Below are positions 43,244-52,678 of a stretch of DNA of 64,000 nucleotides, one piece after another. The stretch is from Microbacterium galbinum (GTDB lineage Bacteria; Actinomycetota; Actinomycetes; Actinomycetales; Microbacteriaceae). Location of the stretch: positions 372,001-436,000 of the forward strand of contig NZ_JAHWXM010000002.1 of the NCBI RefSeq assembly GCF_023091225.1, read 5' to 3'. The position numbers were made by a program, and so were the translations under genes. The number at the start of each line of letters is the position of its first letter. Within the stretch, counting starts at the first letter, position 1. The notes beneath the pieces were generated by a model. The model saw nothing but the letters and a program-made list of their open reading frames with translations, did no database searches and was not told the DNA's origin.

Positions 43244-44716
43244 TCACTCCGGCGCGTGCGCCTCGAGGAATTCGTACACATCGGTCGTGTCGACGCCCGG
43301 GAACGATCCGGTCGGAAGCGTTGCGAGCAGCGTGCGCGGGGTCTTCACGTTCGGCCAGGAGTTGTCGCGCCAGCGCTCCTCGAGGTCGGCCGGGGCTCGG
43401 CGGCAGCACACCTCGACCGAATGCTTCGAGACTCCGCGGTGGGGAGTGTCGCGTCCGACGAACCACTTGGTGTCGTCGAAGCGCACGCCCACGCTCACGG
43501 AGTGCAGCCCCTCGCTCGACGCCTCGACCCTGGCCGTGCACCAGTAGGTGCCGTTGCCGGTGTCGGTGTACTGGTAGTAGGGATTGAAGCGGTCGTCCTC
43601 GTCGAACACCACCCGGCTGGTCCACCTGCGGCAGCACATCTGCCCTTCGATCGCCCCGAGGCGGTCGGCGGGGAAGTTCACGTCGTCGTTCTCGTACGCC
43701 TTCGTGATCGTGCCCGACTCGTGCACCTTGAGGAAGTGCACGGGGATGCCGAGGTGCCGCGTCGCGAGGTTCGTGAAGCGGTGCGCGGCCGTCTCGTACG
43801 AGACGGAGTAGGTGTCGCGCAGATCTTCGATCGAGATCGCCCGTCGCGCCTTCGCGTCGCGGAGCGCCGGGACGACGTGCGCCTCGGGGATCAGCAGCGC
43901 ACCGGTGAGGTAGTTGGTCTCGACCCGCTGGCGCAGGAACTCGGCGTAGCTGCGAGGCTCGGAGTGCCCGAGGATGCGGCTCGACAGCGCCTGGAGCACC
44001 GCGGTGCGGGCATCGCCCTTGGCCGGCACACTGCTCGACAGGTACAGGCGCCCGTGCGCGAGATCGGCGACGCTGCGGGTGGTCTGCGGCAGGTCCGGCG
44101 CGTAGTGCAGGGTGAAGCCGAGATAGGCGGCGATCTCGGATGCCGTGCGCTGAGTGAGAGGGCCGCCCGGGTGGCCGACCGCGTCGAGGATCTCGGCGGC
44201 CTTCTGCTCGAGGTCGGCGAAGTGGTTGTCCTGCCGGCGCATGAGGTGACGCAGTTCGACGTTCGCCCGCCGGGCCTCCTCCGGCGTCGCCGCCCGCTCG
44301 TCGCGGAGTCGGTCGATCTCGCCGTGCAGCGCGAGCAGGGCGGTGAGCGCCTCGGTCGGCATCGACTTCGCGATACGGAAGGGCTCGATGCCGAGCGCCT
44401 GGAACGTCTGCCCCTTCATCGCGCGTTCGAGCGCGATCTCGATCGCACTGCGCTCGTCGAGCGGCTCGCCCTCGAGCAGAGCGTCGAGCGTCACCCCGAG
44501 GGCGCGCGCGATCGCCTGGAGCTGCGACAGCTTCGCCTCGCGCTTACCCGTCTCGATCATCGACAGCTGACTCGGCGCACGATCGACCGCGGAGGCGAGG
44601 TCGTCGAGGGTCATCCCCCGCGCGGTGCGCAGACGGCGGATACGCCGCCCGATCGTGAGGGCGTCGGTCTCTTCTGCGGTTCCCGCCGGGGTCCCTGAGC
44701 CGGTCGAAGGGTCCAT
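43244..44716 (-). CDS. ramB: RamB/ScfR-like XRE regulator of acetate metabolism
   Basis: A 490-residue regulator. It has an N-terminal XRE helix-turn-helix (about 21-76, IGRRIRRLRTARGMTLDDLA...), a degenerate IrrE-peptidase-like middle, and a C-terminal cysteine-containing domain (QMCCRRW...VCCRRAPADL) of the DUF2083 type. This architecture is that of RamB of Corynebacterium glutamicum, which represses aceA and aceB. The divergent aceA supports the name. The ATG at 44716 is the only reasonable start, but its first ~12 codons (DPSTGSGTPAG) are encoded by a REP-like repeat. Confidence 0.88.
   Translation of the reverse strand: MDPSTGSGTPAGTAEETDALTIGRRIRRLRTARGMTLDDLASAVDRAPSQLSMIETGKREAKLSQLQAIARALGVTLDALLEGEPLDERSAIEIALERAMKGQTFQALGIEPFRIAKSMPTEALTALLALHGEIDRLRDERAATPEEARRANVELRHLMRRQDNHFADLEQKAAEILDAVGHPGGPLTQRTASEIAAYLGFTLHYAPDLPQTTRSVADLAHGRLYLSSSVPAKGDARTAVLQALSSRILGHSEPRSYAEFLRQRVETNYLTGALLIPEAHVVPALRDAKARRAISIEDLRDTYSVSYETAAHRFTNLATRHLGIPVHFLKVHESGTITKAYENDDVNFPADRLGAIEGQMCCRRWTSRVVFDEDDRFNPYYQYTDTGNGTYWCTARVEASSEGLHSVSVGVRFDDTKWFVGRDTPHRGVSKHSVEVCCRRAPADLEERWRDNSWPNVKTPRTLLATLPTGSFPGVDTTDVYEFLEAHAPE
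44690..44714. repeat. REP-like repeat inside the 5' end of ramB
   Basis: GGTCCCTGAGCCGGTCGAAG (44690-44709), followed by GGTCC, is the same repeat family as 30210 and 33536. It overlaps the start of the RamB-like coding region and is translated as DPSTGSGT. Confidence 0.8.
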
Positions 44717-44723
44717 GACGGCG

Positions 44724-44744
44724 ATTCTGTCACAGAAACAGAAT
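44724..44744. promoter_or_regulatory. Operator candidate between ramB and aceA
   Basis: TTCTGT-C-ACAGAA (44725-44737) is a perfect 13-bp palindrome. It is followed at once by a third half-site ACAGAAT (44738-44744). It lies 8 nt upstream of the ramB ATG and about 110 bp upstream of aceA, fitting control of both by one regulator. No match to the published C. glutamicum RamB site was seen. Confidence 0.55.
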
Positions 44745-44850
44745 TTCGACCGATCTTCACAGGGAAACCCTTCATCGAAGCATCCGTTCTTCACCCACAG
44801 TGGATCACACGCCACCCGGCACCGCCGCCGGATCGACCGAAGGAGACACC

Positions 44851-46179
44851 ATGACGACGCACGCACCCCGCCCCGCAGGTCTGCGAGCCGGCGACCAGGT
44901 CCAGACCGCCGCCGAGCTCCAGGAGATCTGGGACACCGATCCCCGCTGGGACGGCGTCGAGCGCACCTACACCGCCGCCGACGTCATCCGCATCCGAGGG
45001 TCCATCCGCGAGGAGTCGACGCTCGCCCACCGCGGCGCCGAGAACCTCTGGAACCTGCTCCACACCGAGGACTACATCCGCGCACTCGGGGCCTACACCG
45101 GCGGCCAGGCCGTGCAGCAGGTGCGCGCCGGGCTCAAGGCGATCTACCTCTCGGGCTGGCAGGTCGCCGCCGACGGCAACCTCGCGGGCCAGACCTACCC
45201 CGACCAGTCGCTGTACCCGGCGAACTCGGTGCCGGCCGTCGTGCGCCGCATCAACAACGCGCTGCTGCGTCAGGACCAGCTCGAGCACGCCGAGGCCGCG
45301 GCGGGCGAAGGAGAGATCACGCAGGACTGGCTCGCCCCGATCGTCGCCGACGCCGAGGCCGGATTCGGCGGACCGCTCAACGCCTACGAACTCGCTCAGT
45401 CGCTGATCCAGGCCGGCGCCGCCGCGATCCACTGGGAGGACCAGCTCGCCAGCGAGAAGAAGTGCGGCCACCTCGGCGGCAAGGTGCTCGTGCCCACCCA
45501 GCAGCACATCCGCACGCTGAACGCGGCGCGGCTCGCGGCCGACGTCGCGGGCGTCCCGACCGTCATCATCGCCCGGACGGATGCCCTCGCCGCCGACCTG
45601 CTCACCAGCGACGTCGACGAGCGCGACCAGGCGTTCACCACCGGCGAGCGCACGCCCGAGGGCTTCTACCGCGTGACGCCGGGCATCGACGCGGTCATCA
45701 GCCGCGGCCTGGCCTTCGCCCCCTACGCCGACCTGCTCTGGGTCGAGACGGGCGAGCCCGACATCGAGCTGGCGCGCGCGTTCGCCGCGGCGGTCCACGC
45801 CGAGTTCCCGGGCAAGCTGCTCGCCTACAACTGCTCACCCAGCTTCAACTGGAAGCGCCACCTGTCGGATGCCGAGATCGCGACGTTCCAGCAGGAGCTG
45901 GCCGACCTCGGCTACAAGTTCCAGTTCATCACGCTGGCCGGCTTCCACGCCCTGAACTACTCCATGTTCGACCTCGCCCGCGGCTACGCCGATCGCGCCA
46001 TGAGCGCGTACGTCGAGCTGCAGGAGGCCGAGTTCGCCGCCGAGGCCGACGGCTACACCGCCACCAAGCACCAGCGCGAGGCGGGCACCGGCTACTTCGA
46101 CGTGATCTCCACGGCGCTCAACCCCGACAGCGCCACTCTCGCCCTCGCCGGCTCCACCGAGACCGCGCAGTTCCACTGA
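44851..46179 (+). CDS. aceA: Isocitrate lyase
   Basis: A 442-residue isocitrate lyase. The catalytic signature KKCGHLGG lies at about residue 205, with the cysteine as general acid/base. The Mg-site segments [16 protein letters not shown] ([15 protein letters not shown], about 168-182) and [15 protein letters not shown] are present. The NCSPSFNWK motif (about 329-337) is also typical. It splits isocitrate to glyoxylate and succinate for growth on acetate or fatty acids. The ATG at 44851 has AAGGAG about eight bases upstream. It is followed by aceB after 61 nt. Confidence 0.97.
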   Translation: MTTHAPRPAGLRAGDQVQTAAELQEIWDTDPRWDGVERTYTAADVIRIRGSIREESTLAHRGAENLWNLLHTEDYIRALGAYTGGQAVQQVRAGLKAIYLSGWQVAADGNLAGQTYPDQSLYPANSVPAVVRRINNALLRQDQLEHAEAAAGEGEITQDWLAPIVADAEAGFGGPLNAYELAQSLIQAGAAAIHWEDQLASEKKCGHLGGKVLVPTQQHIRTLNAARLAADVAGVPTVIIARTDALAADLLTSDVDERDQAFTTGERTPEGFYRVTPGIDAVISRGLAFAPYADLLWVETGEPDIELARAFAAAVHAEFPGKLLAYNCSPSFNWKRHLSDAEIATFQQELADLGYKFQFITLAGFHALNYSMFDLARGYADRAMSAYVELQEAEFAAEADGYTATKHQREAGTGYFDVISTALNPDSATLALAGSTETAQFH

Positions 46180-46192
46180 CCCTCCCTCTTCA

Positions 46193-46218
46193 CCGGGTTG
46201 CTGAGCCTGTCGAAGCAC
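46193..46218. repeat. REP-like half-repeat between aceA and aceB
   Basis: GGTTGCTGAGCCTGTCGAAG (46196-46215) is one arm of the REP family. No second arm is seen. It lies within a likely aceA-aceB transcript. Confidence 0.65.
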
Positions 46219-46240
46219 CCCCACGAGACAAGGACCCATC

Positions 46241-47866
<1,626 letters not shown>

Positions 47867-47883
47867 CGTCCTGACCGTGAGGA

Positions 47884-47924
47884 AGAGCGGATGCCGCAGC
47901 TGAACCGGCCGCGGCATCCGCTCT
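47884..47924. terminator. aceB terminator built from paired GGATGCC heptamers
   Basis: A perfect 14-bp stem (47884-47897 with 47911-47924) and a 13-nt loop begin 18 nt past the aceB stop. Each arm contains CGGATGCCGC or its complement. Confidence 0.88.
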
Positions 47925-47942
47925 CGGGCGTAGCCTGAAGAC

Positions 47943-48374
47943 ATGACCGAGTTCTGGGGCGACATCGCGAGCGAGTTCCTGCACCTGTACCCGAACGGCG
48001 GGCGCCTGCTCGCGGTGGCGGGGGCGGATGCCGAGCGCTCGCGCCGCGCGGCCGACGATCTCGCCGCGGCGCTGACCGCCGCAGGACAGCGCGTCGAGCG
48101 GGCGCACTCCCCTGCCGGTGACGAGGACGCGCTGCGCACCGAGGTTATCGCGCCGTTCCGCACCGAGCGCAGCGACCGCGTGCTCGTCGTCTCAGGCCCG
48201 GCCTCGCTCGTGAGCGCGAGCGCCCGCGGCCTCTGGAACTTCGCGATCTGGCAGCTCGCGGGCGACGAACAGCCGCACACCGCGGCATCCGTCATCGTCG
48301 ACGTCACCGACCCGGACGCCCCGACCCGCCGCTTCGCGGACTACTGCGCCCTGCCCAGCGCCTTCGGCGCCTGA
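47943..48374 (+). CDS. Small protein with degenerate P-loop-like fold
   Basis: A 143-residue soluble protein of unknown function. Residues about 20-50 (GGRLLAVAGADAERSRRAADDLAAAL) align in pattern with the start of uridine kinase-like P-loop proteins, but the GxxxxGK(S/T) motif is replaced by GADAERSRR, so nucleotide binding as in that family is unlikely. The second half has VLVVSGPASLVSASARGLWNFAIWQLA and VIVDVTDPDAPTRRFADYC. It lies directly after the aceB terminator with its own start and no obvious partner. The ATG at 47943 is preceded by a weak AG-rich site. Confidence 0.65.
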   Translation: MTEFWGDIASEFLHLYPNGGRLLAVAGADAERSRRAADDLAAALTAAGQRVERAHSPAGDEDALRTEVIAPFRTERSDRVLVVSGPASLVSASARGLWNFAIWQLAGDEQPHTAASVIVDVTDPDAPTRRFADYCALPSAFGA

Positions 48375-48450
48375 ACTTCTCGACGCGCGCAGGCTCCCCG
48401 TCTCACAACCCATGCCGCTCCGCGCATACGCGCTGTGGCACGGTGGGCCG

Positions 48451-48834
48451 ATGACGAACGACGCCTCGGATCCACGCCCCTCGATGTCGCTCGCCGCCTA
48501 CCTTCGGGAGAATCCCCTTCGCTCGTTCCCGCCGAGATATTCGCGGGCACAGCGGGCGAGGAGTCGGACGGCGGAGATCCTCGGTTGGATCTCTGCGGTC
48601 GTCCCCGTGGGGGCAGCCCTGCTCTCGCTGGCGCTCTTCCCCTTCCTCGGGATCACGACGTTCCTCTTCCTGGTTCTCATCCTGGCGACATCCGTGATCT
48701 GGGGTGCGCTCGGCCTGGTCGCCCTGCTCCTGACGATCCGCGCCGGTGACCGCGGCCGCATCGTCGCGGTGATCGGCATCGTGGAAGCAGCCCTCCTCGT
48801 CGCGATCGGCATCGCCATCATCCGACCGGTGTGA
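48451..48834 (+). CDS. Small membrane protein, 127 aa
   Basis: A 127-residue protein with a charged N-terminal ~45 residues and three hydrophobic segments (about 47-66, 68-92 and 103-124). No known domain is apparent. The ATG at 48451 (MTNDASDP) was preferred to an in-frame ATG 39 nt upstream, which would place an extra MPLRAYALWHG segment before it. It stands between the preceding small gene and the lrp-type gene on the other strand. Confidence 0.6.
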   Translation: MTNDASDPRPSMSLAAYLRENPLRSFPPRYSRAQRARSRTAEILGWISAVVPVGAALLSLALFPFLGITTFLFLVLILATSVIWGALGLVALLLTIRAGDRGRIVAVIGIVEAALLVAIGIAIIRPV

Positions 48835-48843
48835 TGCCCCGGG

Positions 48844-49362
48844 TCACGTGAACGACGCGGCGACCGAGTTGCGGTGGTAGTCGAACACGATGCTCGTACG
48901 CGTCGAGGCCACGCTGCTCTGGGCCGAGAGGTGCTCGAGTACGAACTCGCGCATCTCCGAGGAGTCCGCCACCGCGATGTGCAGCAGGAAGTCGTCGTCA
49001 CCGCCCAGGAAGAACACCTGGATCACCTGCGGCAACGCGCGCACACGGTCGGCGAACTCGACGATGCTCTCGCGGCGGGCGCTCGGGCGCAGGCTCACGC
49101 CGATGATGGCCTGGAGGCCGGCGCCCAGCATCCGCTCGTCCACGCTCGCGTGGAACCCCGTGATCACGCCGCGCTCGATCAGCGAGCGCAACCGCGCGTG
49201 CGCCGTCGACGGGGCGACGCCGAGCGTGCCGGCGAGCTCGGCGTTGGTCATGCGGCCGTCCTCCGCGAGCAGCGCGACGATGCGCTGGTCGACCGGGTCG
49301 AGCGCGGGAGCCCGAAGAGTGTTCGGTCGATCCGGGGTCGTAGAGGTCTCCATGCGAATCAT
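48844..49362 (-). CDS. Lrp/AsnC-family regulator, probable AldR
   Basis: A 172-residue Lrp/AsnC protein. The helix-turn-helix is MTNAELAGTLGVAPSTAHARLRSLIERGVI (about 38-67) and the effector RAM domain follows, with VIQVFFLGGDDDFLLHI. It is divergent from alanine dehydrogenase. In mycobacteria the Lrp-type AldR controls ald with alanine as signal, so this is the likely counterpart. Start is ATG at 49362, or ATG at 49353; no clear ribosome binding site decides. Confidence 0.88.
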   Translation of the reverse strand: MIRMETSTTPDRPNTLRAPALDPVDQRIVALLAEDGRMTNAELAGTLGVAPSTAHARLRSLIERGVITGFHASVDERMLGAGLQAIIGVSLRPSARRESIVEFADRVRALPQVIQVFFLGGDDDFLLHIAVADSSEMREFVLEHLSAQSSVASTRTSIVFDYHRNSVAASFT

Positions 49363-49469
49363 TATTCAGGATTCGGACGATTCGCGAATGATCTTCGTGA
49401 AATCTGTTGCCCTGCCGATGTTTCTGCGATCCTGTTCTGCAACAACCGCCCCTGAGCAGTGGAGTATCG
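49363..49469. promoter_or_regulatory. Lrp/ald divergent control region
   Basis: A 107-nt gap containing CGAATCATTATTC (49355-49367) and GCGAATGATCTTCGTG (49383-49398). These AT-rich, partly symmetrical repeats are candidate Lrp-type sites. No precise promoter could be set. Confidence 0.45.
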
Positions 49470-50555
49470 ATGAAGATCGGCGTGCCGACCGAGGTCAAGA
49501 ACAACGAGAACCGCGTCGCGCTCACCCCCGCGGGCGCGGACCGTCTCGTCCACGAGGGACACCGAGTGCTCGTGCAGTCCGGCGCCGGACTCGGGTCGCG
49601 CATCGATGACGACGCCTACCGCGCCGTCGGCGCCGAGATCGTCGACACCGCCGCCGAGGCCTGGGGCGCGGCCGACCTCCTCCTCAAGGTCAAGGAGCCG
49701 ATCGCGCAGGAGTACGGCTTCCTGCACCCCGACCTCACCCTCTTCACGTACCTGCACCTCGCGGCCGACCGCCCGCTGACCGAGGCGCTCGTCGCCGCCG
49801 GCACCACCGCCGTCGCCTACGAGACCGTGCAGCTGCCCGACCGCAGCCTGCCGCTGCTGGTGCCGATGAGTGAGATCGCCGGCCGCCTGTCGGTGACGAT
49901 GGGCTCTTACTCCCTGCTGCGCTCGAACGGTGGCCGCGGACTTCTGCTCGGCGGCATCGCGGGCACCCCGCGCGCCAAGACGGTCGTGATCGGCGGCGGC
50001 GTCGCGGGCGAGCACGCCGCAGCGAACGCCCTGGGCCTGGGCTCGCAGGCCACGGTCTTCGACATCTCGCTGCCGCGCCTGCGCGACCTCGAGCACCGTT
50101 ACGGCGGCGCGCTCCAGACCCGCGCGTCGAGCCGCTACGACATCGCCGAGGAGCTCGCGACCGCCGACCTCGTGATCGGTTCGGTGCTCATCCCGGGCGC
50201 GGCCGCTCCCAAGCTCGTCACCGACGACATGGTGGCCGGCATGAAGGCCGGCTCGGTGCTCGTCGACATCGCGATCGACCAGGGCGGATGCTTCGAGGGT
50301 TCGCGACCCACGACCCACGACGACCCCACCTTCGCGGTGCACGACTCGATCTACTACTGCGTCGCCAACATGCCCGGCGCCGTTCCCGAGACCGCGACCC
50401 GCGCGCTCACGAACGCGACCCTCCCCTACGTCTCGGCGATCGCCGGGAAGGGCTGGGCGCAGGCATCCGCCGACGACGCATCGCTCGCGAAGGGCCTGAA
50501 CGTGCAGGGCGGGCGCATCACCCTCGACGCGGTCGCCCGCGCGCACGGCCTCTGA
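49470..50555 (+). CDS. ald: Alanine dehydrogenase
   Basis: A 361-residue enzyme. The N-terminal [20 protein letters not shown] and the K-x-KEP motif (VKEPI, about 74-78) are family markers. The NAD-binding motif is [12 protein letters not shown] (about 173-184), and the C-terminal part has [11 protein letters not shown] (about 268-278). It interconverts L-alanine with pyruvate and ammonia. Start ATG at 49470 has GGAG nearby. It is the only gene expected in this transcript, controlled by the divergent Lrp-type protein. Confidence 0.95.
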   Translation: MKIGVPTEVKNNENRVALTPAGADRLVHEGHRVLVQSGAGLGSRIDDDAYRAVGAEIVDTAAEAWGAADLLLKVKEPIAQEYGFLHPDLTLFTYLHLAADRPLTEALVAAGTTAVAYETVQLPDRSLPLLVPMSEIAGRLSVTMGSYSLLRSNGGRGLLLGGIAGTPRAKTVVIGGGVAGEHAAANALGLGSQATVFDISLPRLRDLEHRYGGALQTRASSRYDIAEELATADLVIGSVLIPGAAAPKLVTDDMVAGMKAGSVLVDIAIDQGGCFEGSRPTTHDDPTFAVHDSIYYCVANMPGAVPETATRALTNATLPYVSAIAGKGWAQASADDASLAKGLNVQGGRITLDAVARAHGL

Positions 50556-50596
50556 GGGGTCGCGCACCCGCCCCGTGGCGGAATAGTATCCAGCGC

Positions 50597-50746
50597 ATGG
50601 GCACAGCCAATCCCGCCGAGACGAAGCGGCAGCTCCCCCTTGGCACCCGGATGATGCTGCGACTGCTGGCGCACCTCGGAGCTGGTGCTGCTTTCGCGCT
50701 CTTCCTCACCTGGCCGCTGATTCTGCTCGCCGGTTGGAGAGCGTAG
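50597..50746 (+). CDS. Very small membrane protein, 49 aa
   Basis: A 49-residue protein MGTANPAETKRQLPLGTRMM... with one C-terminal hydrophobic segment (about 25-45). Start ATG at 50597; it is followed by another small membrane-protein gene after 2 nt, so the two may be partners. No family is recognised. Its coding status rests on tandem arrangement and composition only. Confidence 0.5.
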   Translation: MGTANPAETKRQLPLGTRMMLRLLAHLGAGAAFALFLTWPLILLAGWRA

Positions 50747-50748
50747 TC

Positions 50749-50961
50749 ATGGCCGCCCCTCCCGCCGAGCGGCCCGACGATCCGCACGCCCTCGATGAGA
50801 ACTCGACGGAGTCGACGCCTCTGTTGGCGAAGATGACGTTCGGCCTTCTGACGAGCGTGGCGGGTGGCGTCGCTCTCATCGCGATATTCCTCGTCACCCT
50901 CTTCGGATTCTTCGGCATCCCGTACCTCTTGCTCTACGGACTCACCGCCTGGTGGGACTGA
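50749..50961 (+). CDS. Small membrane protein, 70 aa
   Basis: A 70-residue protein with a Pro/Asp/Glu-rich N-terminus (1-26) and one or two hydrophobic segments (about 29-63), ending in TAWWD. The ATG at 50749 has GGAGAG about nine bases upstream, at the 3' end of the preceding gene. Together with the 49-residue gene it could form a two-subunit membrane unit. Function unknown. Confidence 0.55.
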   Translation: MAAPPAERPDDPHALDENSTESTPLLAKMTFGLLTSVAGGVALIAIFLVTLFGFFGIPYLLLYGLTAWWD

Positions 50962-51046
50962 CCGTTCGCTCGGGCGGGCAAGAATCGCGGAACTTACGCC
51001 GGTCGCGGCCCGCACAACGCCCGCGCCCCCGAGTACGCTCGTAATC

Positions 51047-52249
51047 GTGACCGAACGCGCTCCTCTCTCCCGCAAACTGTCCGCGATCGCCGAGTCCGCG
51101 ACCCTCAAGGTCGACGCGAAGGCCAAGGCACTGAAGGCGGAGGGCAAGCCCGTCATCTCGTATGCCGCCGGCGAGCCCGACTTCGCGACGCCGCAGTTCA
51201 TCGTGGATGCCGCGGCCGAGGCCCTGGCCGACCCCGCGAGCTACCGCTACACGCCCGCCGCCGGCCTCCCGGCGCTGCGCGAGGCGATCGCCGCGAAGAC
51301 GCTGCGCGACTCGGGTCTCGAGGTCTCGCCGAGCCAGGTGCTCGTGACCAACGGCGGCAAGCAGTCGGTCTACCAGGCGTTCCAGACCGTGGTGAACCCC
51401 GGCGACGAGGTGCTGCTGCCGGCGCCCTACTGGACCACGTACCCCGAGGCGATCCGTCTCGCCGACGGCACGCCCGTCGAGGTGTTCGCGGGTGCCGACC
51501 AGGACTACAAGGTCACGGTCGCGCAGCTCGAGGCCGCCCGCACCCCGCGCACGACCGCGCTCGTCTTCGTGTCGCCGTCGAACCCCACCGGGTCGGTGTA
51601 CACCGCCGAGGAGACGAAGGCGATCGGCGAGTGGGCCCTCGAGCACGGCATCTGGGTGATCAGCGACGAGATCTACCAGAACCTCACGTACGAGGGAACC
51701 GCGGCGGTCTCGATCGTCGAGGCGGTCCCCGAGGTCGCCGGCCAGACGATCCTCGTCAACGGCGTCGCGAAGACCTACGCCATGACGGGCTGGCGCGTGG
51801 GCTGGATGGTCGGCCCGGCCGACGCGATCAAGATCGCCGGCAACCTGCAGTCGCACCTGACGAGCAACGTCAACAACGTCGCCCAGAAGGCCGCGATCGC
51901 CGCACTCAACGGACCGCAGACCGAGGCCGAGCAGATGCGCGAAGCCTTCGACCGCCGTCGCCGGCTCATCGTCTCGGAGCTCTCGAAGATCGAGGGCGTC
52001 GTCGTGCCGAACCCCCTCGGCGCCTTCTACGTGTACCCCGATGTGCAGGGGCTCCTCGGCCGCACCTGGGGCGGCGTCACGCCGACCACGTCGCTCGAGC
52101 TCGCCGACCTCATCCTCGAGCAGGCCGAGGTCGCGGTCGTCCCGGGCGAGGCCTTCGGCCCGAGCGGCTACCTGCGCCTGTCGTACGCGCTCGGCGACGA
52201 CGCGCTGCTCGAAGGCATCCAGCGCCTGCAGCGCCTGTTCGCCTCCTGA
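51047..52249 (+). CDS. aspC: Class I aspartate aminotransferase
   Basis: A 400-residue PLP aminotransferase (fold type I). The PLP lysine is in [18 protein letters not shown] (about 237-254), the pyridine-binding aspartate and tyrosine in [14 protein letters not shown] (about 203-216), and the substrate arginine near [11 protein letters not shown]. It transfers amino groups between aspartate and 2-oxoglutarate, although related enzymes accept prephenate or aromatic acids. The GTG at 51047 gives the family N-terminus. A strong hairpin follows. Confidence 0.92.
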   Translation: MTERAPLSRKLSAIAESATLKVDAKAKALKAEGKPVISYAAGEPDFATPQFIVDAAAEALADPASYRYTPAAGLPALREAIAAKTLRDSGLEVSPSQVLVTNGGKQSVYQAFQTVVNPGDEVLLPAPYWTTYPEAIRLADGTPVEVFAGADQDYKVTVAQLEAARTPRTTALVFVSPSNPTGSVYTAEETKAIGEWALEHGIWVISDEIYQNLTYEGTAAVSIVEAVPEVAGQTILVNGVAKTYAMTGWRVGWMVGPADAIKIAGNLQSHLTSNVNNVAQKAAIAALNGPQTEAEQMREAFDRRRRLIVSELSKIEGVVVPNPLGAFYVYPDVQGLLGRTWGGVTPTTSLELADLILEQAEVAVVPGEAFGPSGYLRLSYALGDDALLEGIQRLQRLFAS

Positions 52250-52262
52250 GGCATCCGGGTGT

Positions 52263-52291
52263 CACCCGGAGGAGCCTCACTCCTCCGGGTG
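52263..52291. terminator. Hairpin between aspC and the VOC-protein gene
   Basis: A perfect 12-bp stem (52263-52274 with 52280-52291) and a 5-nt loop lie between converging genes; the right arm is inside the last codons of the VOC-protein gene. It can serve both directions. Confidence 0.8.
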
Positions 52292-52678
52292 GTACCCGAT
52301 CAACCAGCGGATGCCGTAGCGATCCACGAGCGACCCGTCGACGTCGCCCCACGGGCGGGTGGTCAAGGGCGAGATGACCCGACCTTCTGTAGCGAGCGCG
52401 TCGAACCAGCGCGTGAGGGTGTCGGCATCCGCCGTTCCCAGCAGCGAGAAGAACATCCCGCCCATCTGCACCGCGTCGTCGTCGGCCCCGGCATCCGCCC
52501 CGGCGAGCTCGACGACCCCGCGCAGCATGCCGTGCCCGATCGCGTCGGCGGGACCGTCGTGGCGACCGAGCTCGGCGTAGTCGAAGAGCTGCAGCTCGCC
52601 ACCGAAGATGCCCTGGTAGTGAGCGAAGGCCTCCGCGGCGTTGCCGGGGAAGAGGAGGTAGGGGATGAGTCCGCTCAT
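52277..52678 (-). CDS. PhnB-like VOC-fold protein
   Basis: A 133-residue glyoxalase/bleomycin-resistance (VOC) fold protein of the PhnB subgroup. It starts MSGLIPYLLFPGNAAEAFAHYQGIFGG, where the F-x-G-x-A-x-E-A pattern is typical. It ends RPWGDVDGSLVDRYGIRWLIGY, another PhnB hallmark. PhnB-type proteins often lack a full metal site and their function is unclear. It is the last gene of the MoxR operon; its start overlaps the adenylating enzyme by four bases (ATGA). Confidence 0.85.
   Translation of the reverse strand: MSGLIPYLLFPGNAAEAFAHYQGIFGGELQLFDYAELGRHDGPADAIGHGMLRGVVELAGADAGADDDAVQMGGMFFSLLGTADADTLTRWFDALATEGRVISPLTTRPWGDVDGSLVDRYGIRWLIGYHPEE

Noticed and set aside
30210..46218. CRISPR array from repeated CTTCGAC sequences
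   Set aside because: The copies are far apart, have no regular spacing and no cas genes are present; they are intergenic palindromes.
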